From Thermotoga sp. Mc24 (GTDB lineage Bacteria; Thermotogota; Thermotogae; Thermotogales; Thermotogaceae), in assembly GCF_000784835.1 (NCBI RefSeq), contig NZ_JSFH01000012.1, forward strand, positions 1 through 64,000: DNA of 64,000 nucleotides. Direction: 5' to 3'. Positions 29,055-38,401 of the stretch are shown here, piece by piece; positions within the stretch are counted from its first letter, which is position 1; every line of letters starts with the position of its first letter. Under the pieces are notes generated by a model that did no database searches, was not told the origin of the DNA, and saw only the letters and a list, made by a program, of their open reading frames with translations. Both the position numbers and the translations under genes were made by a program.

Positions 29055-29598
29055 GTTTCTCCCTTCTTTCCAGAAGGCTGAAAACACAACCGCAGTAGTT
29101 TTGTCTGTATATCCCGAGTTCCTTTGAGAGTCTCACGCCCTCCTGGTAGGCTCCTCCCTTTCTGAAGTTCTTGAAGAAGAATTTCACCCCGTATTTTTTC
29201 TCGATGGTTTTTCCAATATTTTCTATCATCGAAAGATTTTTCCTGGGACTTGCAAGAAGGGTCGTGGAAAAAGACTCATGGCCTCTCCTCGTCGCTTCTT
29301 GCGCTGTTCTCTCAAGAAGAAAACCGATGCACCTCTCACATCTTTCGCTGCCCTCACCGAGATCTTTGTAGTCTTTGACCGATGCGTACCACTTTCTTAT
29401 TTCTTCTGTTGAATACTCACCGTAATGAACACTCAGCGAAAAATGATGAGCAACTTTCTCCACAGCCTCCCTTCTTTTCTCGTAATCTGAAGGAGGCTGG
29501 ATGTTTGGATTGTAAAAGAAGAACTCGGCATCCCTCAAATGGAATATTGTCGTGAGAAGATCCGGTGCACAGCAAACGTGAATCAGCACAACCCCCAC
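29020..29598 (-). CDS. queH: Epoxyqueuosine reductase QueH
   Basis: This enzyme performs the last step of queuosine synthesis, reducing epoxyqueuosine in tRNA, and is the iron-sulfur alternative to QueG. Cysteines occur as the family pairs: LIHVCCAPDLL at the N-terminus, SERCERCIGFLLERTA in the middle and QNYCGCVFSL near the C-terminus. The 192-residue length fits. T. maritima QueH is a studied member, and this position in the gene order agrees. GTG 29598 opens the frame; GTG 29589 is better placed for GAGGTG and may be the true start. Confidence 0.93.
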   Translation of the reverse strand: MGVVLIHVCCAPDLLTTIFHLRDAEFFFYNPNIQPPSDYEKRREAVEKVAHHFSLSVHYGEYSTEEIRKWYASVKDYKDLGEGSERCERCIGFLLERTAQEATRRGHESFSTTLLASPRKNLSMIENIGKTIEKKYGVKFFFKNFRKGGAYQEGVRLSKELGIYRQNYCGCVFSLLERREKHAEISRKRGHM

Positions 29599-29599
29599 C

Positions 29600-30049
29600 T
29601 CAGAAGAGTTTACTGGAATCGAGAAGGATAGTCACAGGACCATCGTTCACCAGATGAACGTGCATATGAGCTCTGAACTTCCCCGTTTCCACTTTCAAAC
29701 CCTTTTCTCTGAGAAGTTCCACAAACCTCTCGTAAAGCGCTTTCCCTTTATCTGGAGGTGCGGCTTCTGTGAAAGAAGGCCGCTTTCCTCTTCTGCAATC
29801 TCCATAGAGGGTGAACTGTGAAACAACAAGGACTTCCCCGTTTATGTCTTTAACGGAGAGGTTCATCTTTCCATCTTCATCCTCGAAGATTCTAAGTCCA
29901 GAAACCTTGTCGGCCAGCCATTCGCAGTCCTCTTCTGTATCATCTTTTCCCACTCCAACAAAGACAAGAAGCCCTCTTTTTATGGCTCCCACCGTTTTTT
30001 CTTCGACAATCACCTTTGCCTCGCTGACTCTCTGCACAACTGCCCTCAT
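29600..30049 (-). CDS. dtd: D-aminoacyl-tRNA deacylase
   Basis: This enzyme removes D-amino acids wrongly attached to tRNA. The signature residues are in [18 protein letters not shown] and in [13 protein letters not shown] (the cross-subunit Gly-Pro motif, here GPVT). The 149-residue length is standard. ATG 30049 overlaps the stop of the Rel gene. Confidence 0.97.
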   Translation of the reverse strand: MRAVVQRVSEAKVIVEEKTVGAIKRGLLVFVGVGKDDTEEDCEWLADKVSGLRIFEDEDGKMNLSVKDINGEVLVVSQFTLYGDCRRGKRPSFTEAAPPDKGKALYERFVELLREKGLKVETGKFRAHMHVHLVNDGPVTILLDSSKLF

Positions 30050-32190
30050 TGCACCACCCTTTCCGCGTCCAGAACGTATCTGTAGGATCTGAGCCTATCG
30101 AGAAGACCGGAGAGCTCGGTGGTGTTGGATATTTTTATATGAATTTGCACAACAGGTGGTTCTTCTGATTTCAGAGTCTTCATGGCCACAAATTCCGCAC
30201 CGAGGTTCGTTATTCGATCTATCAAACTCGGAAGGTTTTTTTCCGAGTCAAGGACCACCCTTATGTGTGCATCGAACATTTCTGAAGTTTCAAGGTTCCA
30301 TTCAGCTGAGAATATTCGGTCCTGTGACATGTTCTTCAGGTTTCTACAATCCCTTCTGTGTATGGTCATGCCTCTTTTACTGACAACGGCCACTATGGGA
30401 TCGCCCATGATCGGATGACAACATTTCGCAATGTGGAACTCTATACTGTCTATTCCATCTACCTTCACAAGATTCTGCATCTTCACCTTTTTCTTTGTGG
30501 AACGCTTTTTCACAACGATCTTTTTTCCCAGAATCGCTTCTATGAGATCTTGTGTGGTAATACTACCTTCTCCGATTCTCATGAAGAAATCCTTTTCCTG
30601 GTACGTGTTCAAATACTTTTTGATTCCTTCCGTTTGCATCACTTCTTCGAAGGATTTTCCGAGCTTTCGGCAGATCTTTCTGAGAACTTCTTTTCCTCTT
30701 TCTACGAGTTCGGGCGCGAGTTTTTCCTTCAGAAACCTTCTGATTTTTGCTCGCGCGCTGTGGGTTTTGGCGTACTTCAACCAGTCAACACTTGGACCTG
30801 GAGAGTTCTTGTTGACGATTATTTCAACAACATCTCCGTTTCTCAGCTGATAGTCGATAGGAACGATCTTTCCGTTCACCTTTGCTCCACTGTAGTGATG
30901 CCCTATCTCTGTATGTATCGCGTACGCGAAGTCAATTGGTGTGGAACCCTTGGGAAGGTGGATGATATCTCCTTTCGGGGTGAAAACAAAAACTTCATCC
31001 ATCTGGAGCTCTTTCTTGATATCCTCAAATTCGGTGAATCCCTGGGCAAGTTCTTTTCTCCAATCGAGGAGTCTTTCTATCCATTCTTTCGCTGTTTTCA
31101 GGTCAGGTTTTTCCTTGTATATCCAGTGAGCAATCAAACCGTACTCTGCTTCTCTGTGCATCTCCTCGTCTCTTATCTGTATCTCAAGAGGCTCACCGTA
31201 ACCCGTTATCACAGCTGTGTGGAGTGAACGATAGCCGTTCGATTTCGGTGCAGCGATGTAGTCTTTGAACCTTCCCGGAAGTGGTTTCCAGATGTTGTGA
31301 ACGATCCCCAGGACGGTGTAGCAGGTGGTCACGTCTTTCACTATCACTCTCAGAGCGATCAAATCGTAGATTTCTTCGAATTTTTTTTCTTTTTCCTTCA
31401 TTTTCTTCCATATGCTGTAATAGTGTTTGTACCTTCCCTCCACAATTGCTTTTATCTTGTGCTCTTCCAAAGCACTTTTGAGAAGGGAGATGTATTCATT
31501 GGTTCTCTTTTCTCTCTCTTTTCTCTTCTCAGCGACGAGTTCCTTTATCTTGTAGTACTCCTCCGGGTACAGCACCTTGAAAGCCAGGTCTTCGAGTTCA
31601 GACTTTATCGAGTAGATTCCGAGCTTATGAGCCAGAGGTGCGTAGATCTCGAGGGTTTCGTAGGCTTTGTACCTCTTCTTTTCCTGATCCTGAACATAGT
31701 GAATGGTGCGCATGTTGTGAAGACGATCGGCGAGTTTTACAAATATAACTCTCATGTCCTCCGCCATTGCAAGAAACATTTTCTGTATGGTTTCTATCTT
31801 TTTTCGAGAGTCTTGATCGCTCCCGATCGGTGCGTTTATATTGCTGACTTTTGTGACACCATCCACGATCCTGGCCACTTCAGGCCCAAACTCTTTTTTT
31901 ATTTGATCAAGGCTGACATTTTCACCGTCTTCAACAACATCGTGCAGAAGAGCCGCAACCAGAGTCGTCACATCGACTCCCAGAGCCGCAAGGATTTTTG
32001 CGACCTCAACGGGATGGGTTATGAAGGGTTCTCCAGAAAATCTCTTCTGACCTTCATGAACGATTCGAGCAAACTCATAAGCCTTTGTGAGGAGTTTTTT
32101 CTCCTCTCTTGTGAAGCTCTTTTTTCTGAGACTTTCCAGGTCTCTAATTACTTCTCTCGCTTCTGTCTCAATCTCTGTTCGATTGATCAC
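30046..32190 (-). CDS. rel: (p)ppGpp synthetase/hydrolase, RelA/SpoT homologue
   Basis: This is a long bifunctional Rel of 714 residues that controls the stringent response. The HD hydrolase region has [18 protein letters not shown] and ALLHDVVED. The synthetase region has [10 protein letters not shown] and [18 protein letters not shown]. The TGS domain starts [20 protein letters not shown], the zinc-finger region has [11 protein letters not shown]...RRDCRN, and a C-terminal ACT domain follows. I chose GTG 32190, with GGTGGTGA five bases upstream; the longer open frame runs into the RNase P RNA gene. Catalytic HD residues suggest both activities. Confidence 0.95.
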   Translation of the reverse strand: MINRTEIETEAREVIRDLESLRKKSFTREEKKLLTKAYEFARIVHEGQKRFSGEPFITHPVEVAKILAALGVDVTTLVAALLHDVVEDGENVSLDQIKKEFGPEVARIVDGVTKVSNINAPIGSDQDSRKKIETIQKMFLAMAEDMRVIFVKLADRLHNMRTIHYVQDQEKKRYKAYETLEIYAPLAHKLGIYSIKSELEDLAFKVLYPEEYYKIKELVAEKRKEREKRTNEYISLLKSALEEHKIKAIVEGRYKHYYSIWKKMKEKEKKFEEIYDLIALRVIVKDVTTCYTVLGIVHNIWKPLPGRFKDYIAAPKSNGYRSLHTAVITGYGEPLEIQIRDEEMHREAEYGLIAHWIYKEKPDLKTAKEWIERLLDWRKELAQGFTEFEDIKKELQMDEVFVFTPKGDIIHLPKGSTPIDFAYAIHTEIGHHYSGAKVNGKIVPIDYQLRNGDVVEIIVNKNSPGPSVDWLKYAKTHSARAKIRRFLKEKLAPELVERGKEVLRKICRKLGKSFEEVMQTEGIKKYLNTYQEKDFFMRIGEGSITTQDLIEAILGKKIVVKKRSTKKKVKMQNLVKVDGIDSIEFHIAKCCHPIMGDPIVAVVSKRGMTIHRRDCRNLKNMSQDRIFSAEWNLETSEMFDAHIRVVLDSEKNLPSLIDRITNLGAEFVAMKTLKSEEPPVVQIHIKISNTTELSGLLDRLRSYRYVLDAERVVQ

Positions 32191-32224
32191 AATTTCACCA
32201 CCGAATTCACTCTCTGTGAAGAAA

Positions 32225-32233
32225 ATTATAACA
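32225..32233 (-). promoter_or_regulatory. Extended -10 promoter before rel
   Basis: On the minus strand TGTTATAAT lies between the 3' end of rnpB (32236) and the GTG of rel (32190). No good -35 box is seen, which fits an extended -10 promoter. It would give rel a start independent of rnpB. Confidence 0.5.
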
Positions 32234-32235
32234 TG

Positions 32236-32569
32236 GGAGAGGAGCGTAAGCCGGATTCTGTCGTGGGCGGTCATCAATCTGGGGTGTGCGTTACCACACA
32301 CCTCGAGCGGCCAACCCGGGGGAATAGGGGGAGCGACCCAACCCCCTGCTCGGCCTTGCTCCAGGTGGGGGTTGCCAAGCCGCCGGGTTGCCCCGACGCT
32401 GGTGGGCTCTTACCCCACCGTTCCACCCTTGCCCTAAGCGGGCGGTTTTCTTCTCTATGGCCCTGTCCGAGGGTCACCCCTCCCGGGCGTTACCCGGCAC
32501 CCTGCTCCAGAGTCCGGACTTTCCTCGGGAAGCGCGAGTGTGCGCCCCCGCGACCGCCTGCTCCTCTCC
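32236..32569 (-). ncRNA. rnpB: RNase P RNA
   Basis: This is the catalytic RNA of RNase P, which trims tRNA 5' ends. On the minus strand it begins GGAGAGGAGCAGGCGG and ends CCGGCTTACGCTCCTCTCC; these pair as the terminal helix P1. Conserved elements include GAGGAAAGTCCGGACTC (CR-I), CAGGGCCATAGAGAAGAAAACC, GGTAAGAGCCCACC and AGATTGATGACCGCCC (CR-V) before ACAGAATCCGGCTTA. It is a type A RNA of about 334 bases, like that of T. maritima but with several differences from the MSB8 sequence I remember. No intrinsic terminator follows it. Its 5' end lies five bases after the EamA gene stop. Confidence 0.97.
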
Positions 32570-32573
32570 CTGT

Positions 32574-33404
32574 TCAATTAGACTTTCCCGGTTTCATCAC
32601 CGTTCCGGTAAAAAGCGCTACCAGAACGAGTATTCCTCCTAAAAGCTGAAGGAAAGACATACGCTCTCCAAGGAGGAGAAATGAAAGCACAAGAGAAACA
32701 AAGGGTTGAGTCATGTAAACGAGTGCTGTCGTGTTGTTTCCCACTTCCTTTTGATACCTCATCTGCCAGAGGATTCCAAGTGTTGTAGCGAATACTCCGC
32801 TGTAGATTCCCACAGAAATCGTTCCAAGATTGAAATGCCACCTTTCGTTCAATCCAAAGAGAAAATTGACGACCCCAACGGTCACAAACTGCCAGAAAAG
32901 CATGTTCTTTTCTTCTTCGAATCTGGAAAATCTGGTTATGAGAACCACGTGCAGCGCAAACAGAACCGCACAGAAGAACTGAAAGAGATCTCCCGGCGTG
33001 ATTCCCGATACACCACCCGTGAGCAAATAGAGCCCCAGAAATCCTGAAATAAAAGAGAGAAAATGAGTTTTCTTCAACTTCTCCTTTTCAAGAAGAAACG
33101 CGAACAAAGGCACAAGAAACACAAAACTCGAAACGATGAAACCGCTTTTTGCGGCGCTTGTGAATTTCAATCCCCAGAGTTGAAACATGTACGCTCCACA
33201 GAGAACCAGCCCCAGCAGGAAACTCTTCACGAACCTGCCGGGCCCGAACACAAAAAGCGAAAGTAAAGCAGAGCTTCCAAATCTCACGGTGTTATAAACA
33301 AAAGGAGAAACACCTCCAAGAACGAGTTTCTGAAGCGGAAAAGTTGAACCCTGAAGAATTGCCGTTAGAATGAGAAACGCAAGGGCTTTATTTTCCCGCC
33401 ACAT
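32574..33404 (-). CDS. EamA/DMT-family transporter
   Basis: This 276-residue inner-membrane protein has about ten membrane segments in two EamA repeats, with the typical N-terminal AFLILTAILQGSTFPLQKLVL and later LFAFLLEKEKLKKTHFLSF and GERMSFLQLLGGILVLVAL. Members export metabolites or amino acids; the substrate here is unknown. ATG 33404 follows TGGAGGTTCTGG and overlaps the tldE stop by 17 bases. The rnpB promoter must lie within its 3' end. Confidence 0.88.
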   Translation of the reverse strand: MWRENKALAFLILTAILQGSTFPLQKLVLGGVSPFVYNTVRFGSSALLSLFVFGPGRFVKSFLLGLVLCGAYMFQLWGLKFTSAAKSGFIVSSFVFLVPLFAFLLEKEKLKKTHFLSFISGFLGLYLLTGGVSGITPGDLFQFFCAVLFALHVVLITRFSRFEEEKNMLFWQFVTVGVVNFLFGLNERWHFNLGTISVGIYSGVFATTLGILWQMRYQKEVGNNTTALVYMTQPFVSLVLSFLLLGERMSFLQLLGGILVLVALFTGTVMKPGKSN

Positions 33405-34695
33405 CCAGAACCTCCACCAGAACGCTCGGTGTTATCGTGTGTTGAGACACTTTCACATCGTTTCCAACAAGAGAAATCCTCTTCAAGAGATCGAGGAAGT
33501 TACCCGATATGGTGATGTCTTCCACACCGTGTGCGATCTCTCCGTTCTCCACCCAGTATCCCTTCGCAAACAGTGAAAATTCCCCAGATATAGAATTCGC
33601 TCCCGCGTGCATTCCCTCAACTTCCGTGATAGCGACTCCTCTGTTCATCTCCTTCAAAAGTTCTTCAAAAGACATCTCGCCCGGAATCAGCATGAGATTG
33701 ACTGGATTTATTCCTCCTGTGAATCCATTTCCCGTTGGTTTCACTCCCTCTTTTCTGGCCGTTTTCAAGTTGTGAAGGAATGTTTTCAACACGCCGTTCT
33801 CCAACACGAACTTCTCAGTTGTGGGAACTCCTTCATCGTCGAAGGGAGTGCTGGAAAGTCCCTTGGGATGGTAAGGCAGATCCTTTATTGAAACAACAGG
33901 ATTTCCCACCTGCTCTCCAAGTTTTCCTTTGAGTGGCGAGAGGTTTTTCTGTACGTTCTCAGCCGAGATCATGGGTATGAACATCTCCATGAGATCGAGC
34001 AGCGCTGTGTTTCTCATCAACACAGGATACTTCCCGGATGGTATCGTTTTTGAACCGATGAGAGAAATCGCCTCTTCTGCGGCTCTTTTCCCTATTTCCT
34101 CTGGATCCAGATCCTCCGGTGTCCTCGCCAGTTCGTACCAGGAACCAGATCGTGGATTGGTGTCTCTTGCAATTGCCATGACGAAAAGAAAACCTCCATC
34201 CATCTGACTTTCAGCGTTCAAGCCCAGTGTGTTGGTGATGATCTTCTTCATTAACATATCCCTGTACATGACTATCGGTACCATAACGACGTGTTCGTTT
34301 TTCGCAGCACTCTCGTGAGCCCTCTTGGCCATACCCATTTTCTCTTTGACGGAGAGTTTTTCGAATTTCCCAACGTACGTTTCCATTTCTCTGTACTCTT
34401 CCCCACCCTCAAAGAAGTATTCTTTCTCTTCACTGTCTTTGATCTGCAGATTGCTCAGTGCTTCTTCGAAACACTTTTCTGGATCTTTCAGAACCTGTGT
34501 TCTGAACGCTCCTGTTTTTCCATCCTTCAGCACTTTTATCTCCACGTTGAATTTTCCCGCGTCCGTGTACTGATCGAGGTCACCGTTTGCGAGACGGAGA
34601 GAAAATTCCTTAGTTTCCAGAAAGCTTATCTGAGCCTCAACTCCATTTTTCTTTGCAAGAGAGAACAATCTATCTTTGAATTCTTCGAAAGTCAT
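33388..34695 (-). CDS. tldE: TldE/PmbA subunit of the TldD-TldE metalloprotease
   Basis: This 435-residue non-catalytic partner of TldD forms the heterodimeric protease that unfolds and degrades peptides, known from microcin B17 maturation and CcdA turnover. Family features include VEAQISFLETKEFSLRLANGD at the N-terminus and NGFTGGINPVNLMLIPGEMSFEELL near the C-terminus. The zinc motif HEXXH is absent, as expected for TldE. ATG 34695 overlaps the tldD stop by four bases. Confidence 0.94.
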   Translation of the reverse strand: MTFEEFKDRLFSLAKKNGVEAQISFLETKEFSLRLANGDLDQYTDAGKFNVEIKVLKDGKTGAFRTQVLKDPEKCFEEALSNLQIKDSEEKEYFFEGGEEYREMETYVGKFEKLSVKEKMGMAKRAHESAAKNEHVVMVPIVMYRDMLMKKIITNTLGLNAESQMDGGFLFVMAIARDTNPRSGSWYELARTPEDLDPEEIGKRAAEEAISLIGSKTIPSGKYPVLMRNTALLDLMEMFIPMISAENVQKNLSPLKGKLGEQVGNPVVSIKDLPYHPKGLSSTPFDDEGVPTTEKFVLENGVLKTFLHNLKTARKEGVKPTGNGFTGGINPVNLMLIPGEMSFEELLKEMNRGVAITEVEGMHAGANSISGEFSLFAKGYWVENGEIAHGVEDITISGNFLDLLKRISLVGNDVKVSQHTITPSVLVEVLDVAGK

Positions 34696-36080
34696 TTGTT
34701 TCGCCCCCCTACTACGATCTCCTTAACTCTTATCGTGGGCTGTCCCACATCCGCCGGAACGGATCCAGAGAACGAACCACACATTCCCTGATCGCGCGCC
34801 AAATCGTTCCCTACCATGTCGATCTTCTGAATGATCTCGTGTCCCTTGCCTATCAATGTGGCACCCCTCGCCGGCTTCGTAATCCTTCCTTTCTCTATGA
34901 GATACGCTTCAGAAACCGCGAAGTTGAACTCCCCGGTGGCCGGATTGACCGATCCACCTCCCATGGTTTTCGCGTAGAGGCCGTACTCGGTAGCCGAAAT
35001 GATTTCTTCCGGGTGGTAGTCGCCAGGGAGAATGAACGTGTTGCTCATCCTTGAAGTGGGTGGGAAGGTGTAATCCTGTCTTCTACCACTTCCCGTACTC
35101 TTCATCCCCATTCTCCTCGCACCGAGCCTGTCCACAAGGTAGCCAACGAGAATTCCTTTGTCTATGAGCAGTGTTCTCTGTGTGGGAGTTCCCTCGTCGT
35201 CCACGTTAGCGGAACCCCAGCCGTTTGGAATGGTGGCGTCGTCCACCGCGGAAACACATTCCGCAGCCACCTTTTGTCCGAGCTTTCCTGCGAAAACGGA
35301 AGCCCCCTTCGCCACAGACGTCGCTTCAAGACCATGTCCAACCGCTTCGTGGAAAATGACTCCTCCGAAACCGTTGGCTATCACAACCGTCATCTTTCCA
35401 GCTGGAGCGGGCTCTGCCTCAACCATCCTCGCTGCTATCCTCGCCGCCTTCTTTGCCGCTTCTTCCACATCTATTCTGTCGAAGAATTCGAAACCCATTC
35501 CTGCCCCGGGGCCGTAGAAACCCCTTTCGAGCACTCCGTCCTTTTCCGCCACTGCGTTTATCATCAAACGGGTCCTCACACGTCTGTCCTCAGCCCAAAT
35601 TCCTTCTGAATTTGCAACCAGAATCTCCTGATCGTAGTCCCAGTACCAGACCACCACCTGTTTTATGAGTTCGGAGTAATTCTTCGCCGCGTGGTAAGCC
35701 CTTTTCATGACAGACACTCTGTCCGTTTTTTCCACCTGAGTCGGTGAGATGAGTACCACGTGTCTTTCACTTTTCTTCGTTCTGTTGAAATTGAACGTGA
35801 GATCTTCGATTTTTGTCTCCTCGAGTGCTTCTCCCACCTTCTTTGCAACGTTTATCAGGTTCTCTCTCGAAAGATCGTTCGTGTAGGCATAAACGGCTTT
35901 TGTTCCGAGAAAACCTCTTATTCCCACTCCAACGATCTCGCCACTCGTTGCCTGCTCGATTTTTCCATCTTTCAGCTCGTATCGATTCTCGTATTTTCTC
36001 TCAAAGAACAGCTCAGCAAAGTCTCCTCCGTTCTTCAAAACAGCTGCAATAACGTCCCTGATAACGCTTTCGTTGAGCAC
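34692..36080 (-). CDS. tldD: TldD zinc metalloprotease subunit
   Basis: This is the catalytic subunit of the TldD-TldE protease, 462 residues. The HEXXXH zinc motif is in FHEAVGHGLEATSVAKGA near residue 245, and the C-terminal cysteine-containing segment is DQGMCGSFSGSVP. It starts at GTG 36080 after AGGAGGG. It is first in an operon with tldE. No obvious ribosomally made peptide substrate gene is adjacent. Confidence 0.95.
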   Translation of the reverse strand: MLNESVIRDVIAAVLKNGGDFAELFFERKYENRYELKDGKIEQATSGEIVGVGIRGFLGTKAVYAYTNDLSRENLINVAKKVGEALEETKIEDLTFNFNRTKKSERHVVLISPTQVEKTDRVSVMKRAYHAAKNYSELIKQVVVWYWDYDQEILVANSEGIWAEDRRVRTRLMINAVAEKDGVLERGFYGPGAGMGFEFFDRIDVEEAAKKAARIAARMVEAEPAPAGKMTVVIANGFGGVIFHEAVGHGLEATSVAKGASVFAGKLGQKVAAECVSAVDDATIPNGWGSANVDDEGTPTQRTLLIDKGILVGYLVDRLGARRMGMKSTGSGRRQDYTFPPTSRMSNTFILPGDYHPEEIISATEYGLYAKTMGGGSVNPATGEFNFAVSEAYLIEKGRITKPARGATLIGKGHEIIQKIDMVGNDLARDQGMCGSFSGSVPADVGQPTIRVKEIVVGGRNK

Positions 36081-36106
36081 CTTGATCCCTCCTTTCTTTA
36101 CTAACC

Positions 36107-36137
36107 ATTATACTACTTTCCAAATTCGGAGTGCTAA
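36107..36137 (-). promoter_or_regulatory. Promoter of the tldD operon
   Basis: On the minus strand TATAAT (36112-36107) is preceded, after a 19-base spacer, by TTAGCA (36137-36132). The -10 is perfect; the -35 is weak and the spacer long, so only the -10 is well supported. Confidence 0.45.
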
Positions 36138-36161
36138 CTACTTCAACGCCTTCAACCGGTG

Positions 36162-36167
36162 TAAAAT
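36162..36167 (+). promoter_or_regulatory. -10 element before the PEGA protein gene
   Basis: TAAAAT lies about 24 bases before the ATG at 36191. No convincing -35 box is found at 16-18 bases upstream. It faces away from the tldD promoter in a 110-base divergent region. Confidence 0.35.
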
Positions 36168-36190
36168 AAGATCGATGGGAGGTGGATAAC

Positions 36191-37048
36191 ATGAGAAGAT
36201 TTTTACCGGTTCTTTTTCTGCTGATTACAGGCATCGTATTGGCGGACAATTACGTCCTGATCGTTTATTCGGAACCACTTTCTCAGGTTTTCATAAACGG
36301 AAACTACGTGGGAACGGTCGACGTGACCGGTCAGATGATACTCACATTGAATTCTTCCGGAAAATTCACCATAACGGTGAGAAAAAGCTGGTACATCCCG
36401 TTTGAAAGTGAAATCATCGTCTCATCTCCGGGAGAATTCGTTATATTCGCGAATCTGAAAGAAGCGGGAGCTCTGAGAGTCTTCTCGAACGTGTACCCTG
36501 TTGAGGTCTTCGCTGAAGGTATGTACCTGGGAAATATTCGCAGTGTCAAAGATACACTCTACGTACCGGTCGGTACAGTGACGCTCACATTCAAAGCACC
36601 GGGATACAAGGAAGAAACGGTGACCGTCCAGGTAAAACCAAGGAGTGAGAATACAATCAACATATATCTGGAAGAGAAGGCGCTCGCACTCGACTTGAAA
36701 GTGGAACCTGAGAGATTCTCACCGAACGGTGACTGGTACAACGATAAAACCACGTTCTATGTTTACCTCTCCAAACCCGCAGACCTGAGTGTGGAGGTCC
36801 TGAACAACAGAGGAGAAACCATCTGGTTCAAGCAACTGAAAGGCTCTGAGGGAACGAACAGGTTGATCTGGGACGGAAAAGGTGCACCAGACGGCAGATA
36901 CAGGGTGAGAGCAACTGCCTCGACTGACGATGAGATACAATCCGTAGAAAAAGAAGTGATCGTGGACAGAAGCGAATACACCTACTTCAAAGAACTGTTT
37001 ATCGGTTCGATCCTCGCACTGATGGTTCTTCTGATCCTCGTTCATTAA
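36191..37048 (+). CDS. PEGA and FlgD-Ig-like domain surface protein with C-terminal anchor
   Basis: This 285-residue protein has a signal peptide (RRFLPVLFLLITGIVLA). One or two PEGA-like domains follow: SEPLSQVFINGNYVGTVDV and PVEVFAEGMYLGNI, then APGYKEETVTVQVKP. An FlgD-type Ig domain spans about 165-255 (FSPNGDWYNDKTTFYVYLSK ... IWDGKGAPDGRYRV). A C-terminal membrane helix (LFIGSILALMVLLILVH) ends the protein. It is probably a periplasmic or surface-facing structural protein. GGAGGTG at 36178-36184 selects ATG 36191 over GTG 36182. It is the only plus-strand gene between two minus-strand runs. Confidence 0.8.
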   Translation: MRRFLPVLFLLITGIVLADNYVLIVYSEPLSQVFINGNYVGTVDVTGQMILTLNSSGKFTITVRKSWYIPFESEIIVSSPGEFVIFANLKEAGALRVFSNVYPVEVFAEGMYLGNIRSVKDTLYVPVGTVTLTFKAPGYKEETVTVQVKPRSENTINIYLEEKALALDLKVEPERFSPNGDWYNDKTTFYVYLSKPADLSVEVLNNRGETIWFKQLKGSEGTNRLIWDGKGAPDGRYRVRATASTDDEIQSVEKEVIVDRSEYTYFKELFIGSILALMVLLILVH

Positions 37049-37974
37049 CCTCTGAGTACTACAAAGTAAACGTACACAGAGTAGACAATGAGGAAAATTG
37101 CCCCTTCGAAGCGTGAAATTCTCCTTCTGGAAACAGCAAAAATGAGGAGAAGAGTCGACGTTATGAAAAGAAACCAGAGATCCACAGAGTAGTCGACATC
37201 CACGGTCAATCTTCCGAAGAACGAGCTCACTCCCAGTATGAAAAGAATGTTGAAGACGTTGCTTCCTACGATGTTTCCAACGAGGATGTCACTCTCCTTT
37301 TTCGCCGCCGAGACGATACTTACCATAAGTTCCGGTAGAGAAGTTCCAACAGCTATCACAGTCAGACCTATAAACGCCTGAGAGAGACCGAAAGTCTCGG
37401 CTATTTTCACCGCGTTCTCTATGGTAAGGTCTCCGCCGAGCCAGAGAGCGAGAACTCCACCTGCGATCATTAAAAGACTGGTCGCAACACTCTTCTGTGG
37501 TTTTATCTCTTCCAGTTCCTCTTCCACCACTTCCTTCGCTGAAGTGATCAGGTAATACATGAAGATTACCATGAAAGAAAGAAATACAACTCCATCGTGC
37601 CAGGAAAGATAGTGATTTTTCAGAAACAAACTGATTAAAGAGATGGTAACCAGAATCATGAACGGAATCTCAGATCTCACAGTGCTTCTCTTCACCGGTA
37701 CGGATTGAAGAATGGCAGCAAGCCCAAGGCAGAGACCAATATTTGCTATGTTGCTCCCAACCACGTTGGAAATCGCTATACTGGAATATCCCTTACTGGC
37801 GGAAACAAGAGAAGAAACAAGTTCGGGAAGAGATGTTCCAAAAGCGACAACTGAAAGCCCCACGATCAACTTTGAAATTCCCAGTGTCAGTGCCAGCGAC
37901 GACGCTCCCGTAACGAGCCAGTTCGCGCCGATCACAAGAATCGCTATTCCTAGAGCTGTCAGAAGAAAAGACAC
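37045..37974 (-). CDS. Sodium/calcium-type cation exchanger (CaCA family)
   Basis: This 309-residue integral membrane protein is built from two inverted repeats. The alpha-repeat motifs are VVAFGTSLPELVSSLVSA (with NVVGSNIANIGL) and VIAVGTSLPELMVSIVSA (with NIVGSNVFNILF), including the ion-binding glutamates. It probably extrudes Ca2+ in exchange for Na+ or H+. It starts at GTG 37974 after GGGGAGTGATGAGGCT. Its stop codon shares the palindrome TTAA (37045-37048) with the convergent upstream gene. Confidence 0.92.
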   Translation of the reverse strand: MSFLLTALGIAILVIGANWLVTGASSLALTLGISKLIVGLSVVAFGTSLPELVSSLVSASKGYSSIAISNVVGSNIANIGLCLGLAAILQSVPVKRSTVRSEIPFMILVTISLISLFLKNHYLSWHDGVVFLSFMVIFMYYLITSAKEVVEEELEEIKPQKSVATSLLMIAGGVLALWLGGDLTIENAVKIAETFGLSQAFIGLTVIAVGTSLPELMVSIVSAAKKESDILVGNIVGSNVFNILFILGVSSFFGRLTVDVDYSVDLWFLFITSTLLLIFAVSRRRISRFEGAIFLIVYSVYVYFVVLRG

Positions 37975-37981
37975 AGCCTCA

Positions 37982-38401
37982 TCACTCCCCTATGATCTTG
38001 ACGAGGACTCTCTTTGGCCTCATGCCATCGAACTCACCGTAGAAAACCTGCTCCCACGGTCCCAGATCCATCTTTCCATCGGTGATGGCTATGACCACCT
38101 CTCTTCCCATGATTGTACGCTTGAGATGAGCGTCCGCGTTGTCTTCTCCAGTGTCGTTGTGTCTGTACTGAGAGTACGGTTTCTCCGGGGCGAGTTTTTC
38201 GAGCCACACCTCGAAATCGTGGTGAAGACCTGGTTCATCGTCGTTTATAAAGACACTCGCGGTTATGTGCATGGCGTTGCAGAGAAGGAGGCCTTCTTTT
38301 ATGCCGCTTTCTCTAACACACTCCTCCAGAAGTGGTGTTATGTTGATGAACTCTCTTCTCCTCTTCGTGTGGAACCAGAGTTCTTTTCTGTAACTCTTCA
38401 T
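37982..38401 (-). CDS. YjbQ/UPF0047 family protein
   Basis: This 139-residue protein has the conserved YjbQ core: [20 protein letters not shown] and [18 protein letters not shown], with the histidines and glutamates that form a metal site. Members show weak thiamine phosphate synthase activity, but the true role is unknown. ATG 38401 overlaps the RNase R stop by four bases. Confidence 0.88.
   Translation of the reverse strand: MKSYRKELWFHTKRRREFINITPLLEECVRESGIKEGLLLCNAMHITASVFINDDEPGLHHDFEVWLEKLAPEKPYSQYRHNDTGEDNADAHLKRTIMGREVVIAITDGKMDLGPWEQVFYGEFDGMRPKRVLVKIIGE

Noticed and set aside
32274-32477. Short open frames within 32236-32569
   Set aside because: The region is the structured RNase P RNA; high G+C content there creates chance open frames.
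31297-32649. 450-codon plus-strand open frame
   Set aside because: It lies antisense to rel and the RNase P RNA, has no recognisable domain, and its composition is that of a shadow of the real minus-strand gene.
36129-36137. GAGTGCTAA, identical to one half of the CIRCE heat-shock operator
   Set aside because: The matching TTAGCACTC half is absent at the required nine-base spacing; a single 9-mer can occur by chance in a window of this size.
36142-36157. Direct repeat TTCAAC...TTCAAC before the PEGA protein gene
   Set aside because: The two copies are short and imperfectly placed for a -35 box; no support as an operator.
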